A stretch of 22,646 nucleotides of DNA, from NCBI GenBank assembly GCA_035632095.1, contig DASQHM010000191.1, forward strand, positions 1-22,646. Reading direction: 5' to 3'. The DNA is from DASQHM01 sp035632095 (GTDB lineage Bacteria; Pseudomonadota; Alphaproteobacteria; Ferrovibrionales; Ferrovibrionaceae). Both the position numbers and the translations under genes were made by a program. The notes beneath the pieces are model-generated. The model saw only the letters and a list, made by a program, of their open reading frames with translations, was not told where the DNA came from and did no database searches. This document shows positions 22,323 to 22,646 of this stretch, in pieces (the stretch's first letter is position 1; every line of letters starts with the position of its first letter).

Positions 22323-22646
22323 ATGTCTCTCAACCCGTCGCCCTCGACCGAAATCGCGCCGATGCGGATTCCTCCGGGCCTATTCACGCGGGACATCGCG
22401 GAGCGCACGGCGGCGCTCTACGAACGGGTGCGCACGGTGATTCCGGCCGGCGAATGGCCCGCCTTCGCTCCCGACATCGACGCCATCCTCAAGCTGAAGC
22501 GCGAACGCAACGCGGTGATCCTGGCGCACAACTACCAGACGCCGGAAATCTTCCATTGCGTCGCCGACATCGTGGGCGACAGCCTCGCACTGGCGCGTGA
22601 AGCTACCAAGACCGACGCCTCGGTGATCGTGCTGGCGGGCGTGCAC
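22323..22646 (+). CDS. nadA: Quinolinate synthase NadA (5' part, cut by window end)
   Basis: A [4Fe-4S] enzyme condensing iminoaspartate with dihydroxyacetone phosphate to quinolinate in de novo NAD synthesis; cytoplasmic. The first 108 residues are visible. The block NAVILAHNYQTPEIFHCVADIVGDSLALAREATKTDASVIVLAGVH (63-108) is the NadA N-terminal domain with the substrate-binding His/Tyr of AHNYQ. The cluster cysteines lie downstream or outside the window. The ATG at 22323 has a perfect AAGGAG 6 bases upstream. The gene is preceded by nrtR and the TACTCA operator, and nadB/nadC often follow in alphaproteobacteria (not visible here). The roughly 50-residue N-terminal extension before the core is normal for the family. 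Confidence 0.94.
   Translation, partial: MSLNPSPSTEIAPMRIPPGLFTRDIAERTAALYERVRTVIPAGEWPAFAPDIDAILKLKRERNAVILAHNYQTPEIFHCVADIVGDSLALAREATKTDASVIVLAGVH

Noticed and set aside
1703..22646. Idea that pncA and nadA define one NAD gene cluster
   Set aside because: They are 20 kb apart with unrelated catabolic genes between, and no TAATACTC-type site is visible upstream of pncA.

Overview
The window is high-GC, gene-dense, bacterial chromosomal DNA. Gene content (Liv-type ABC transporter, several CoA-dependent catabolic enzymes, an NrtR-type regulator beside nadA) and the intergenic palindromes with CCTCACCC/GGGTGAGG arms suggest an alphaproteobacterium, probably Hyphomicrobiales (Bradyrhizobium or Xanthobacteraceae-like). 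The taxon is an inference; there is no rRNA gene to fix it.

Layout. 1-1381 (-): livG and livF of a branched-chain amino acid/amide-type ABC transporter, livF cut by the window edge. 1703-2335 (-): nicotinamidase pncA. 2526-5198 (+): a two-gene operon encoding an HMG-CoA-synthase-like/DUF35 fusion and an SCP2-type thiolase, ending at a strong hairpin terminator. 5353-6531 (-): a limonene-monooxygenase-like LLM flavoprotein, divergent from a glutathione S-transferase (6677-7294, +). 7338-17683 (-): a run of eleven same-strand genes with short gaps or overlaps. In transcription order these are an ABM-fold monooxygenase, a crotonase, a three-gene ABC importer (binding protein, fused double permease, ATPase), a family III CoA-transferase, a DUF559 nuclease-like gene with a palindromic repeat, a second crotonase, a second CoA-transferase, a thiolase-fold protein and a stand-alone DUF35 protein. 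17836-18690 (+): a third crotonase. 18742-19845 (-): a second LLM flavoprotein. 19987-21030 (-): an unrecognised protein. 21107-22153 (+): an NrtR-type Nudix-related regulator. 22323-22646 (+): start of nadA, with a promoter carrying repeated TAATACTC half-sites and a TACTCA-AAA-TGAGTA palindrome.

How it may work together. The centre looks like a catabolic island for an unidentified carboxylic substrate. The ABC importer would bring it in, two CoA-transferases would activate it, and crotonases and flavin/ABM oxygenases would modify it. Thiolase-fold/DUF35 modules would cleave or form C-C bonds. The most unusual signals are in the active sites. The HMGS-like protein lacks the catalytic cysteine, the second thiolase-like protein has Met where the nucleophilic Cys belongs, and all three crotonases lack the canonical Glu pair. 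The right end is a NAD-biosynthesis regulatory unit (nrtR, nadA).
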